This document shows, one piece after another, positions 1 to 6,293 of a stretch of 18,023 bases of DNA (position 1 is its first letter; each line of letters starts with the position of its first letter). A model generated the notes under the pieces. That model searched no databases, was not told the origin of the DNA, and saw only the letters and a list, made by a program, of their open reading frames with translations. Made by a program: the position numbers and the translations under genes. The stretch spans positions 1-18,023 of the forward strand of contig JAFRJF010000187.1 of NCBI GenBank assembly GCA_017432405.1. Reading direction: 5' to 3'. The DNA comes from Clostridia bacterium (GTDB lineage: Bacteria; Bacillota_A; Clostridia; Christensenellales; Aristaeellaceae).

Positions 1-45
1 ACTCAGCAAGCGTTCGTCCTGAGCCAGGATCAAACTCTGATGTAT
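1..45 (-). rRNA. 16S rRNA, 5' fragment (cut by window edge)
   Basis: Read on the minus strand, positions 38 to about 10 give the near-universal bacterial 16S start AGAGTTTGATCCTGGCTCAG followed by GACGAACGCT. The mature 5' end should lie a few bases upstream, near 45; that exact base is inferred. The rest of the gene is outside the window. The outermost nine or so bases do not follow the expected GGCGGCGTGC continuation, so the extreme edge may be an assembly artefact. Confidence 0.93.
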
Positions 46-278
46 AATCCTTTCCACTTGGTTCCCCTACTCGCCTCGGCTCGCCAAAGCCTCCGCTTTC
101 ATGTTACCTCGTGGCGTTTTACTCATCGAATACTGACTGTTTTCATCTCGCTTCCTCGCTCCTGCCTCTTGGCCATCCTCGCAAGTCTGCAAGATCTTGT
201 ACTCGTTTCCTCTGTATCGTTTTCAAGGTTCGCCGCTGCTCGCTCCTCAGGGTTTTTCGACCCTGTCTCGCTGACAGC
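46..278 (-). other. rRNA operon leader (5' external spacer)
   Basis: This is the transcribed leader between the rrn promoter and 16S. It contains CCTTGAAAAC (219-228 on the complement), a motif often seen in Firmicute rRNA leaders and spacers, and a small hairpin with CAGGGT/ACCCTG arms at 248-265. I see no open reading frame with a credible ribosome binding site and no tRNA. The role in antitermination or processing is inferred from position only. Confidence 0.6.
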
Positions 279-284
279 TTGATT

Positions 285-313
285 ATTATAACAAAGGACC
301 CGGCATTTGTCAA
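285..313 (-). promoter_or_regulatory. rRNA operon promoter
   Basis: The minus strand has a perfect -35 TTGACA (308-313) and a perfect -10 TATAAT (285-290) separated by exactly 17 bp. Transcription should start near 278. The position about 230 bp upstream of 16S and the full-consensus hexamers fit a strong rrn promoter. The AT-rich sequence upstream (314-434) could act as an UP element. Confidence 0.88.
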
Positions 314-401
314 GCCCTTTATTTGTTATGATTTGCCGACATACTTGTGGTTATTTTCGTCACAGGCTACAATATATGGTGTTTTCGCCGAAATTATCCC
401 C

Positions 402-429
402 TTAAACGTACATTTTTACCGTCGTTTAA
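402..429 (-). terminator. Weak hairpin after the ylbJ-like gene
   Basis: A 7-bp inverted repeat (TTAAACG/CGTTTAA, 14-nt loop) begins five bases after the stop codon of the YlbJ-like gene. It is AT-rich and is not followed by a U-tract on the minus strand, so termination is doubtful. The rest of 314-434 shows no gene. Confidence 0.25.
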
Positions 430-434
430 CATTG

Positions 435-1442
435 TTAAGAAATGGATTTTTTAAGCCTCGTCATCACAGGGCATGCCAGTATTGCGGCGATAAGCATCGC
501 TGCGGCCAATGGTTTTTCCCGAATCGGTTCGACCAGGTACCCGGGTTTAAACTGCGGCAGCTTCAGCAGCAGTGCCATGCAGCCGGCCTCGATCGCCCCT
601 GCCAGGACCCGAATGCCCATATACGCCCCTGCGCCCGCGCCGCATCCCTTCAGCGCACCAAGGCTCTGGGCGATGACGCACATCCCGCCGAACCCGCACA
701 TCCCCGCCAACAGGGGCAGCCTGAGCGCCTCCGGCAACGCCAGCTTTGATACCCGAAGCGCGCCCGACGGCACATCCAGCAGGCAGACCAGGGCGTCCGC
801 CGGGCCCTGACCGACCCACTCGCCCAGCGCGCCGGCCAGCGCGCCAAACATCGCCATATACCCGCAGATCGTCAGTATGCCCATGACCGCCCCGCGAATC
901 GGCTGATCGCCGACCCCACCGACGGCTTCGACGCCTTCCCCGTGCGTTTTCCAAGCGCTGCGGAGCAATATCAGCAGCGTGATCTGGGTCAACATCTGTG
1001 CCACCCACAGCTTCCATCCCATCGCGGCGCTGTTCAACATGCCGACGCCAATGCCGCCAACCAAAAATGCGGGGCTGAAGCCGGCGGTGGCCGCGACCAG
1101 CCTCAGCAGCTGGCCGCGATCCATGCCGGCCCCGGCAGCGACGTTTCTCGCCGCAAGGGCGCCTGCGGGCGTTCCCGCCGCCATGCCGACGATCATCCCC
1201 GGCGCGGCGGCGCCGGGCAGCCCGAAGCAGGCCTTCATGGGCCGCTCCAGCATCGTCTCATAGGCCCTGATCGCCTCGCCGCCGGTCAAAAGCGGCATCA
1301 ACGCCAAAAACGGAAACAGCGCCGGGGCCACCGACGCATACCACCGGGCCATCGCCTCCGCCGCGCCCCTCGAGGCCGCCTCGGGCTTTGACAGCAGCAG
1401 CGCCACCGCAGCCAGGCCGCCCAACCATTTCAAATACTTCAA
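435..1442 (-). CDS. YlbJ-like sporulation integral membrane protein
   Basis: Very hydrophobic protein with about eight membrane spans. It resembles the YlbJ / nucleoside-recognition (Gate) family: a first hydrophobic helix, then a segment with SVAPALFPFLALMPLLTG, and glycine-rich GMAAGTPAGALAARNV and GFSPAFLVGGIGVGML stretches where YlbJ proteins have their conserved gate repeats. YlbJ is a mother-cell sporulation protein in Bacillus; what it transports is unknown. The start is uncertain. An ATG at 1466 lies in the loop of a terminator hairpin with no ribosome binding site. I prefer TTG at 1442 (protein begins MKYLKWLGG, 335 aa), because AGGGGGG lies about 6 nt upstream. That site is the 3' arm of the hairpin. 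B. subtilis YlbJ is somewhat longer (about 400 aa, from memory). No room for a separate promoter upstream, so expression probably depends on read-through from the nucleotidyltransferase gene. Confidence 0.8.
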   Translation of the reverse strand: MKYLKWLGGLAAVALLLSKPEAASRGAAEAMARWYASVAPALFPFLALMPLLTGGEAIRAYETMLERPMKACFGLPGAAAPGMIVGMAAGTPAGALAARNVAAGAGMDRGQLLRLVAATAGFSPAFLVGGIGVGMLNSAAMGWKLWVAQMLTQITLLILLRSAWKTHGEGVEAVGGVGDQPIRGAVMGILTICGYMAMFGALAGALGEWVGQGPADALVCLLDVPSGALRVSKLALPEALRLPLLAGMCGFGGMCVIAQSLGALKGCGAGAGAYMGIRVLAGAIEAGCMALLLKLPQFKPGYLVEPIREKPLAAAMLIAAILACPVMTRLKKSIS

Positions 1443-1488
1443 AAACAACCCCCCTGTCCGTCTCATTCTATGCGGACAGGGGGGTTGT
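1441..1488 (-). terminator. Intrinsic terminator fused to the next gene's RBS
   Basis: A perfect 16-bp stem (1473-1488 with 1445-1460, 12-nt loop) is followed on the minus strand by TTGTTTTTG. It lies 12 bp after the nucleotidyltransferase stop codon and is a convincing rho-independent terminator for that gene. Its 3' arm ends in AGGGGGG, which also serves as the Shine-Dalgarno sequence of the ylbJ-like gene if translation starts at the TTG at 1442. Confidence 0.85.
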
Positions 1489-1500
1489 CATCCGAAGAGA

Positions 1501-2400
1501 TCAAAGCTTCTCGGGATAGACGCCCTTGGCGTGCAGCTCCAGCAGCGCCTTCTGGACCAGGGGGCGATCCTCCTTGTAGGTCACGCCGAACCAAACCGCC
1601 TCGGTCTCCAGCATGTCCACGGTGATCTCGCCGCCCTTGAGCATGCTGTCCACCATCATGGGCAGCAGGCATTCGCACTTGATGTCAGCGGGGTCGGCCT
1701 TCCTCAGGAACGCCTCGAAATAGCGCTGCATGCCGTCGAACAGGGCCGGATGGAAGCCCCAGAAGTTCATGGAGACCAGCGCGTCGGGATCCAATTCGAC
1801 CCCGGGCTCGCCGGAGGAGGTGTCGGCGATGTGGCCGTCCGCGTACAAGCGGATCTTTGCAACCTCGTCCACGTCCACCATGCGCCCGTCAACCACCTTG
1901 CACACGCCTCGGGTGACCGCGCCGTGGATGCTGACGGTGTTCTTCAGGCGATAACCTACCATGGCCGCCTTCTCAGGCGCAGAGTGCTCCACCAGGAAAT
2001 CGTGCATCTTCTGGAAGGAATCCACGCCGTAGTAATCGTCGGCATTGATGATGGCGAAGGGCTCGTTCACACAGGCGCGGGCGCACAGCGCGGCATGCAC
2101 CGTGCCAAAGGGCTTGACCCTGCCTTCCGGCACCGCGTACCAATCCGGCAGAGAGCTGTAGTCCTGGAAGGCGTATTCCACCGCGATCTTCTTCGAGAGC
2201 TTGTCTCCGCAGATGCGCTTCACATCCTCCAGCATGTCCGGGCGGATGATGAACACCACCTTGTTGAAGCCCGCGCGAATCGCGTCGCACACGGAATACT
2301 CCAGCAGGATCTCGTTGTTGGGGCCCATCCCCGTAATCTGCTTGTTGCCGCCGTAACGGGAAGCCATGCCCGCCGCCATTACGACCAGTGTCGTGTTCAT
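1501..2400 (-). CDS. Nucleotidyltransferase (NTP-transferase family)
   Basis: 299-aa protein with a GT-A/NTP-transferase fold. The N-terminal nucleotide-binding loop is visible as MAAGMASRYGGNKQ (residues 8-21), a variant of the usual GxGxRxxxxxK motif. The metal-binding position is NADDYYG (119-125), and VKPFGTVHA (95-103) and NFWGFHP (212-218) match sugar-phosphate nucleotidylyltransferases. It probably joins a nucleoside triphosphate to a sugar phosphate for envelope or capsule precursors; the substrate cannot be read from the sequence. AAGGAAGGG lies about 9 nt before the ATG. The gene sits 84 bp downstream of dUTPase, so it may be the third gene of that operon or start from a weak local promoter. 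It ends at a strong terminator. Confidence 0.85.
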   Translation of the reverse strand: MNTTLVVMAAGMASRYGGNKQITGMGPNNEILLEYSVCDAIRAGFNKVVFIIRPDMLEDVKRICGDKLSKKIAVEYAFQDYSSLPDWYAVPEGRVKPFGTVHAALCARACVNEPFAIINADDYYGVDSFQKMHDFLVEHSAPEKAAMVGYRLKNTVSIHGAVTRGVCKVVDGRMVDVDEVAKIRLYADGHIADTSSGEPGVELDPDALVSMNFWGFHPALFDGMQRYFEAFLRKADPADIKCECLLPMMVDSMLKGGEITVDMLETEAVWFGVTYKEDRPLVQKALLELHAKGVYPEKL

Positions 2401-2431
2401 AGTGAACCCTTCCTTCCTTCATATGGTGTAT

Positions 2432-2460
2432 ATTATGGTTTCTCTGGCGAAACACTTGAA
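2432..2460 (-). promoter_or_regulatory. Possible promoter for the nucleotidyltransferase
   Basis: The minus strand shows TTCAAG (2455-2460), a 17-bp gap and CATAAT (2432-2437). The -10 is a good match and the -35 is poor. It lies in the 84-bp gap between dUTPase and the nucleotidyltransferase. The gene could instead be read from the upstream operon. Confidence 0.35.
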
Positions 2461-2484
2461 TACGGTATTTCTGTTCCCTGTTCC

Positions 2485-2973
2485 CTATCTTCCCGTACTG
2501 CCGAAGCCCCCGGTGCGCTCGCCCCGGGCGTCGTCGTCTTCGGTCAGCCCGAAGGGCAAAAACACCCCCTGGGCGAAGGCCTCCCCGGCTTCCACGGAAA
2601 CGGTACGATCCCCGGCATTGAACAGCTTGATGAATATGTGTCCCTCGTTGCGCGCGCCGAAGTAATCCGCGTCCACGATGCCCACCGTGTTGTTCAGCTG
2701 CAGCCGGTACTTGAAGCCGAGACCGCTCCTGGGAAACAGCATCAGCACCCAGCCGTCGTCGATGCGGGCGCGCACCCCCGTAGGTATGCGCAGGCTCTCG
2801 CCCGGCGCCAGGCTGAAGGCCAGCGGGGAAAGGAAGTCATAGCCCGCGGAACCCGCCGTGGCCCGGCGGGGCAGCGGCGGCAGCTCCGGGACCGCTGCGT
2901 CCGCGAAGACGTCCTGCCAGTCGGCCCGGAATCGCTGGGGCGAGACGTGCATGAATCGCGCCACGCCGCTCAT
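2485..2973 (-). CDS. dut: dUTPase (dUTP diphosphatase)
   Basis: 162-aa trimeric-type dUTPase, hydrolysing dUTP to dUMP and diphosphate to keep uracil out of DNA and supply thymidylate synthesis. All five motifs are present in order: SAGYD (42-46), PRSGLGFK (81-88), NNTVGIVDADYFG (94-106, including the catalytic Asp), GEAFAQGVF (130-138) and the C-terminal lid RGERTGGFGSTGR (150-162). Motif II reads PRSGL instead of the usual PRSSGL. The open frame extends upstream, but the ATG at 2973 is chosen because it lies one base past the stop of the NodB gene and GGAGGG is 8 nt upstream, inside that gene's 3' end. Translation of the two genes is probably coupled. The N-terminal extension before motif I (about 40 residues) is typical of clostridial homologues as I recall them. 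Confidence 0.93.
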   Translation of the reverse strand: MSGVARFMHVSPQRFRADWQDVFADAAVPELPPLPRRATAGSAGYDFLSPLAFSLAPGESLRIPTGVRARIDDGWVLMLFPRSGLGFKYRLQLNNTVGIVDADYFGARNEGHIFIKLFNAGDRTVSVEAGEAFAQGVFLPFGLTEDDDARGERTGGFGSTGR

Positions 2974-2974
2974 G

Positions 2975-4198
2975 TCAGACGCCCTCCAGTATGGTTCGCA
3001 CCAGATCGGCATCGGCCTCGCCGGTCTCCTCCATGCCGTTGTCCTTCTGGTAGGCCCTGATGGCTGAGACGCAGCCGTCCCCATAGACGCCGTCGGGTGT
3101 CCCGGTCAGGTAGCCCATGGCGATCAGCTTCTCCTGGAGCAGGTATGCCTCCCAGCAGTAGGTGGTCTTCTTCAGCGGTACATAGACCATTTCATAGGGC
3201 TCCAGCGGGACAATGGCCTGCTCGTTGGCGGGCGTGGTCATCTCGGAGGTCTCATTGGCGGGATAGCCAAACATCTCGTTCAGCGTCACCAGCTGATAGC
3301 CCTGCTCCACCACCCAGGGGATGAACTTCAGCAGCTTCTCCAGGTCCTTGTCGGTGGTGTGGAACAGGTAGATCGCGCCCGGCTCCAGCGCCTTTGCGAT
3401 CTTCGTGTTGTTGGCCGAGCCGGAGGCCGACCAATGGGCGATGCCGTAATAGCCCAGCTGCTTGGCGTACATCTGCATGCGCTGGTCGCCCCGGGCGTCG
3501 CCGCCCCTGGGGCGCAGGAAATGGCAGTGGTAGTTGACGCCCAGTATGTGGCTGAGGGCCAGCTGCTGCTTATAGACCTCCTCAGCCAGCTCCTCGTTGC
3601 TACACGCGAATAGGCCGTTGTGGGTATAGGTGTGGTTCTCCAGCTCAAATCCGTTTTCCCAGGCGTATTTGAGGATCTCGCTCTGGGCCTGTTTGATCAC
3701 ATTCTGACCGATGGGGAAGATTGTCAGCTTGCCGCCCACCTCGATGGCCTTGTCCACGATCTGCTTCAGGTTTTCCGCCTGGAAGCAGTCGTCCACGGTG
3801 ATGGCGACGATCTTTTCATCGGTTGTGGCCTTGGTAAACACGGGCATGAAGCCCGCGGCCGTGGCCGTTGGGCGCGTGGCTGCCCGCTGGGGATTCGCCG
3901 CCTCAGGCTCGGACGTCGGCTTCGACGTCGCCTCAGGCTTGGGCGTTGCGGTGACCTGCGGCGTCAGCGGCTCGCCCTCCGCCTGCTGGGACACGAGGGG
4001 CTCGCCCTCCGCCTGCTTGGCGCCCTCCACCGGTTTGGAGACCGCCCGGTCCGGCCCGTTGCCCCTGGACAGGAGCAGCGCCAGCGTCACGACCAGCACC
4101 AGCGCCGCTGCCGCACCGCCGATGATGATGAGCCGCTTTCGGTCCATCGAGCGCTGTCGCGCCCGGGAGAACATGGGTCTGTTGCTTCGATTTGCCAT
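2975..4198 (-). CDS. Membrane-anchored NodB polysaccharide deacetylase with PG-binding domain
   Basis: 407 aa. Short basic cytoplasmic tail; one membrane helix (about 22-43); a Pro/Thr/Glu-rich linker (about 50-115) with the heptad QAEGEPL repeated at 62-68 and 72-78; a NodB deacetylase domain (about 117-310); and a C-terminal PG_binding_1 repeat (about 350-405). Catalytic motifs are intact: TVDDC with Asp136/Asp137, HTYTH with the two metal-binding histidines 189 and 193, LRPRGG (Arg229), and LFHTTD with His280. It probably deacetylates peptidoglycan or another N-acetylated wall glycan outside the cell; the substrate is inferred. The usual TFDDG is changed to TVDDC. It is the first gene of an operon with dUTPase and lies behind a leader terminator. 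A catalytically degenerate paralogue lies at 6350-7630. GAGG about 9 nt upstream supports the start. Confidence 0.88.
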   Translation of the reverse strand: MANRSNRPMFSRARQRSMDRKRLIIIGGAAAALVLVVTLALLLSRGNGPDRAVSKPVEGAKQAEGEPLVSQQAEGEPLTPQVTATPKPEATSKPTSEPEAANPQRAATRPTATAAGFMPVFTKATTDEKIVAITVDDCFQAENLKQIVDKAIEVGGKLTIFPIGQNVIKQAQSEILKYAWENGFELENHTYTHNGLFACSNEELAEEVYKQQLALSHILGVNYHCHFLRPRGGDARGDQRMQMYAKQLGYYGIAHWSASGSANNTKIAKALEPGAIYLFHTTDKDLEKLLKFIPWVVEQGYQLVTLNEMFGYPANETSEMTTPANEQAIVPLEPYEMVYVPLKKTTYCWEAYLLQEKLIAMGYLTGTPDGVYGDGCVSAIRAYQKDNGMEETGEADADLVRTILEGV

Positions 4199-4226
4199 GG
4201 CTGTGTCCTCTGTGCCGTTGATCCTG

Positions 4227-4272
4227 AAAAAAAACGGATAAGTCCACGGGCGTATCCCGCCATCTTATCCGT
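4227..4272 (-). terminator. Leader terminator (attenuator or end of a small RNA)
   Basis: On the minus strand a 9-bp stem ACGGATAAG/CTTATCCGT (4264-4272 with 4234-4242) encloses a second 4-bp CGGG/CCCG hairpin and is followed by eight uridines (4227-4234 on the complement). This is a textbook intrinsic terminator. It lies between a strong promoter (4323-4351) and the start codon of the NodB deacetylase at 4198, so it should stop transcription after about 90 nt unless relieved. The leader before it has another small palindrome (CGGGAATATTCCCG). I recognise no known riboswitch class. Confidence 0.8.
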
Positions 4273-4322
4273 CGATCTGTCATTGGCGCATCGCGACGGG
4301 AATATTCCCGGATGACGCATCC

Positions 4323-4351
4323 AGTATAGCAGAATCAGCCAAAAAAGTCAA
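4323..4351 (-). promoter_or_regulatory. Promoter of the deacetylase-dUTPase operon
   Basis: TTGACT (4346-4351) and TATACT (4323-4328) on the minus strand are 17 bp apart, and TGC before the -10 makes an extended -10. Transcription should begin near 4316, leaving a leader of roughly 118 nt before the start codon at 4198. Confidence 0.85.
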
Positions 4352-4383
4352 CGCAGCAAGGCGTCGGCAATCCGTCAACAATA

Positions 4384-4407
4384 GGGCGAAGCATGCCCGC
4401 TTCGCCC
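4384..4407 (-). terminator. Terminator after the BclA-like gene
   Basis: A 9-bp perfect stem GGGCGAAGC/GCTTCGCCC with a 6-nt loop lies 8 bp after the stop codon. The following minus-strand sequence is TATTGTTG, a weak U-tract, so termination may be partial. Confidence 0.6.
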
Positions 4408-4415
4408 CAATATCG

Positions 4416-5045
4416 TCAAATTCGCACCAGGGACAGCGTCACCAGCGGCTGGACCGAAGGGTTGGTGAGGTTGATGGCCTCGGAGCTGCGCAGCGAAACG
4501 GTGGAGCGCTCGCACATATCGCAGATTGCCTGGGCGGTGAAGCTGACCGGGCCCTGGCCGCCGACCTCGGTGATGGCCGTGGACTGGCAGGCGTCGTTGA
4601 CGTTCAGCGTGATATTGGACGTCAGCGTCTGTCCCTCGGGCACCCGCACCGTGTAGGTGGCCAGGTAGGTGCCCGCTTCCTCGACGGTGATCAGGCCGCA
4701 GTTGACGGCGAAATCGCCGCACGGGCAGAAGCAATTGCTGTTCACCAGGGGAATGATGCCGTTGGGCGCCACCGCCATGGGCAGCATGGCCGAAAAAATG
4801 CCGTATTTCGAGCGCCGTTCGGAGGACTTGCCGCCGTCACACGGCCTGCCGCAGTCATAGGATCCGCAGCCGTCGTCATAGCCGCCCCGAACCGATTCAT
4901 AATTGCCGTTCCTGTCGGGGCAGGGCCCGTTGTAGTAGGGATAGTTGTCCCAGCAGCGGCGGTTTTCACCCAGGCTGTTCAGGCATCCATAGCGATTATT
5001 GGAATCACGGCGTCCACAGTCGCCGCAGCGATAATTATTTGCCAT
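4416..5045 (-). CDS. Cys-rich exosporium/coat-like protein with BclA-C-type jelly roll
   Basis: 209 aa in two parts. Residues 1-80 are low in hydrophobics, rich in Gly, Asn, Tyr, Arg and Asp, and carry eight cysteines. Residues about 81-209 form a predicted beta-sandwich: YGIFSAMLPMAVAPNG, then GTYLATYTVRVPEGQTLTS, and a C-terminal NLTNPSVQPLVTLSLVRI. This pattern resembles the C1q/TNF-like domain of BclA-type exosporium proteins. There are 15 cysteines in total, including CFCPC at 105-109. There is no signal peptide or membrane helix, as expected for proteins assembled onto spores from the mother cell. There is no collagen-like GXX repeat, unlike BclA itself. AAGGAG 8 nt upstream fixes the start. 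Spore-surface function is inferred; a surface-layer or phage-like adhesin is an alternative. Confidence 0.65.
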   Translation of the reverse strand: MANNYRCGDCGRRDSNNRYGCLNSLGENRRCWDNYPYYNGPCPDRNGNYESVRGGYDDGCGSYDCGRPCDGGKSSERRSKYGIFSAMLPMAVAPNGIIPLVNSNCFCPCGDFAVNCGLITVEEAGTYLATYTVRVPEGQTLTSNITLNVNDACQSTAITEVGGQGPVSFTAQAICDMCERSTVSLRSSEAINLTNPSVQPLVTLSLVRI

Positions 5046-5081
5046 TTTCTTTGCTCCTTTCAGGGGATTCGGTGTATACTA

Positions 5082-5112
5082 CGCGCCCCGCACCAAATCT
5101 GTGCGGGGCGCG
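5082..5112. repeat. 12-bp GC-rich inverted repeat
   Basis: Perfect arms CGCGCCCCGCAC/GTGCGGGGCGCG with a 7-nt loop sit between the LacI-type gene and the BclA-like gene. The right arm overlaps a second palindrome, GGGGCGCGCCCC (5105-5116). No U-tract follows on the minus strand, so it is not a standard terminator. It may slow transcription from the repressor gene, or control expression of the next gene 37 bp downstream. Confidence 0.6.
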
Positions 5113-5133
5113 CCCCGATCGGAGTTCAAATTA

Positions 5134-6171
5134 TTATACCTGGAATGATACCTCTGGCGCCGTCCCCAGGGATTCGCCCTCAATGAGCTTCGTGGGAATC
5201 AGTATGGAACCGATGACAGCCGCATTGGAATGCTCGATCTGCCCGATCAGCTGCAGCGCGGCCTGCCGACCCATGGCATCGCTGTCCTGTTGGATCGTGG
5301 TCAGCCTGGGATGCACCGCCTGCACCGAGCGAACGCCGTCATAGCCCGCAACGGAAATGTCCTCCGGCACCCTCAGCCCCTTTTCGCGGATGGTGTCCAA
5401 CGCCCCGAAGTAGGAGGCGTCGTCCGGCAGCAGTATACAGGTCGGGCGATCCGCCCGCTCCAGCAGCGCCAGCAGGCTTCCCCGGATGTATTCAAAATCG
5501 TCATAGCGGCCGGGAACGACATAGCCGTCGGGCAGGCCCAGCCCGTGCATCTCCATCGCGCGACAGAAGCCCTGGACGCGATTTTCCGTCACCGCGGAAT
5601 TGCGCTTCTGGCCGTGAATATAGGCGATGCGCCGATGCCCCAGCGCCACGGCCCGGTCCACCAGCATCCGTATGCCGTTGCCGTTGTCGGACATGATGCT
5701 GCAGCGGTTCTCGAAGGTGTGGTCGATGGTGACGCAGGGCAGGTCGCTGTTCACCAGCTCGGCCACCTCGGATGAATAAAAATCCACGCAGGCGAGGCAC
5801 ACGCCGTCCACATTGCGATAGCGGCAGTGCTCCAGATAGGTCATATCCATCGTGCCGATGTTGTGGTTGATGAACGTGATGTCATAGCCACGGCTCTCCA
5901 CCTCGGACTTGAAGGCATTCAGCACCGCCGCGAAGAAGGGATGCGTCAATCCGCTGATGTTGTCATCGACAAAGAGCACGCCCAGGTTGAAGCTGCGATT
6001 GGTCTTCAGGGCCCTGGCCAGTGCGTTGGGACGGTAGCCGATCTCGTGGGCGGTTTCCATCACCTGCCTGCGGGTGGCCTCGCTGATATCCGGGTAGCCG
6101 TTGAACACCTTGCTGACCGTGGATATGGACATACCGCAGCTGCGCGCGACATCCTTGATGGTCACAGACAT
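5134..6171 (-). CDS. LacI/GalR-family transcriptional repressor
   Basis: 345 aa. The N-terminal LacI helix-turn-helix is clear (TIKDVARSCGMSISTVSKVFNG, about residues 4-25, split here as recognition helix STVSKVFNG), followed by the hinge helix region RPNALARALK (47-56) and a periplasmic-binding-protein-like sensor domain from about 60 to 335, with GVLFVDD, the typical GHRRIAYIHG and a C-terminal PRLTTIQQDSDAMGRQAA segment. It should bind a palindromic operator as a dimer and respond to a sugar or related ligand. No sugar transport or catabolic genes lie next to it, so its regulon is elsewhere or includes its neighbours. AAGGAGG lies 8 nt upstream of the ATG. The promoter and a likely auto-operator are upstream. 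Confidence 0.93.
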   Translation of the reverse strand: MSVTIKDVARSCGMSISTVSKVFNGYPDISEATRRQVMETAHEIGYRPNALARALKTNRSFNLGVLFVDDNISGLTHPFFAAVLNAFKSEVESRGYDITFINHNIGTMDMTYLEHCRYRNVDGVCLACVDFYSSEVAELVNSDLPCVTIDHTFENRCSIMSDNGNGIRMLVDRAVALGHRRIAYIHGQKRNSAVTENRVQGFCRAMEMHGLGLPDGYVVPGRYDDFEYIRGSLLALLERADRPTCILLPDDASYFGALDTIREKGLRVPEDISVAGYDGVRSVQAVHPRLTTIQQDSDAMGRQAALQLIGQIEHSNAAVIGSILIPTKLIEGESLGTAPEVSFQV

Positions 6172-6200
6172 ATGATGCCCTCCTTATTGCCCCAACGGTC

Positions 6201-6212
6201 TAAAACGATTTC
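6201..6212. promoter_or_regulatory. Possible LacI-family operator (autoregulation)
   Basis: TAAAACGATTTC is an imperfect palindrome of the form AAA-n-CG-n-TTT with a central CpG, as many LacI-family operators have. It lies a few bases downstream of the predicted transcription start (about 6218) of the repressor gene, where bound protein could block transcription. Short and imperfect, hence tentative. Confidence 0.4.
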
Positions 6213-6224
6213 GGCTTCATATGC

Positions 6225-6253
6225 AGTATACCGAATTTTTAATAAAAAAGCAA
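6225..6253 (-). promoter_or_regulatory. Promoter of the LacI-type repressor gene
   Basis: TTGCTT (6248-6253) and TATACT (6225-6230) on the minus strand with a 17-bp AT-rich spacer. Transcription should start near 6218, about 46 nt before the start codon. Confidence 0.78.
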
Positions 6254-6293
6254 GGGGGTATTACAAAGTAAATGTGGTTAATTCTTATATTTA

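Noticed and set aside
46..278. Plus-strand frames in the rRNA leader (40-282 and 111-749)
   Set aside because: They run antisense to the rRNA leader and its promoter and resemble the spurious proteins often predicted at rRNA loci.
942..1391. Plus-strand open frames opposite the YlbJ-like gene, and similar long plus-strand frames at 1531-3060, 6332-7819, 8050-8919, 11164-12330 and 12210-14039
   Set aside because: They lie antisense to genes with clear family motifs, are rich in Arg, Gly, His and Gln, and lack ribosome binding sites. They are expected in GC-rich DNA.
1449..1466. ATG at 1466 as the start of the ylbJ-like gene
   Set aside because: It lies in the loop of a terminator and has no Shine-Dalgarno sequence. 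The TTG at 1442 has AGGGGGG at a good distance. Kept as an alternative only.
5060..5080. Sporulation sigma-E-like -10 (TATACACC on the minus strand) before the BclA-like gene
   Set aside because: It matches only part of the consensus, and I could not find a -35 at the right distance.
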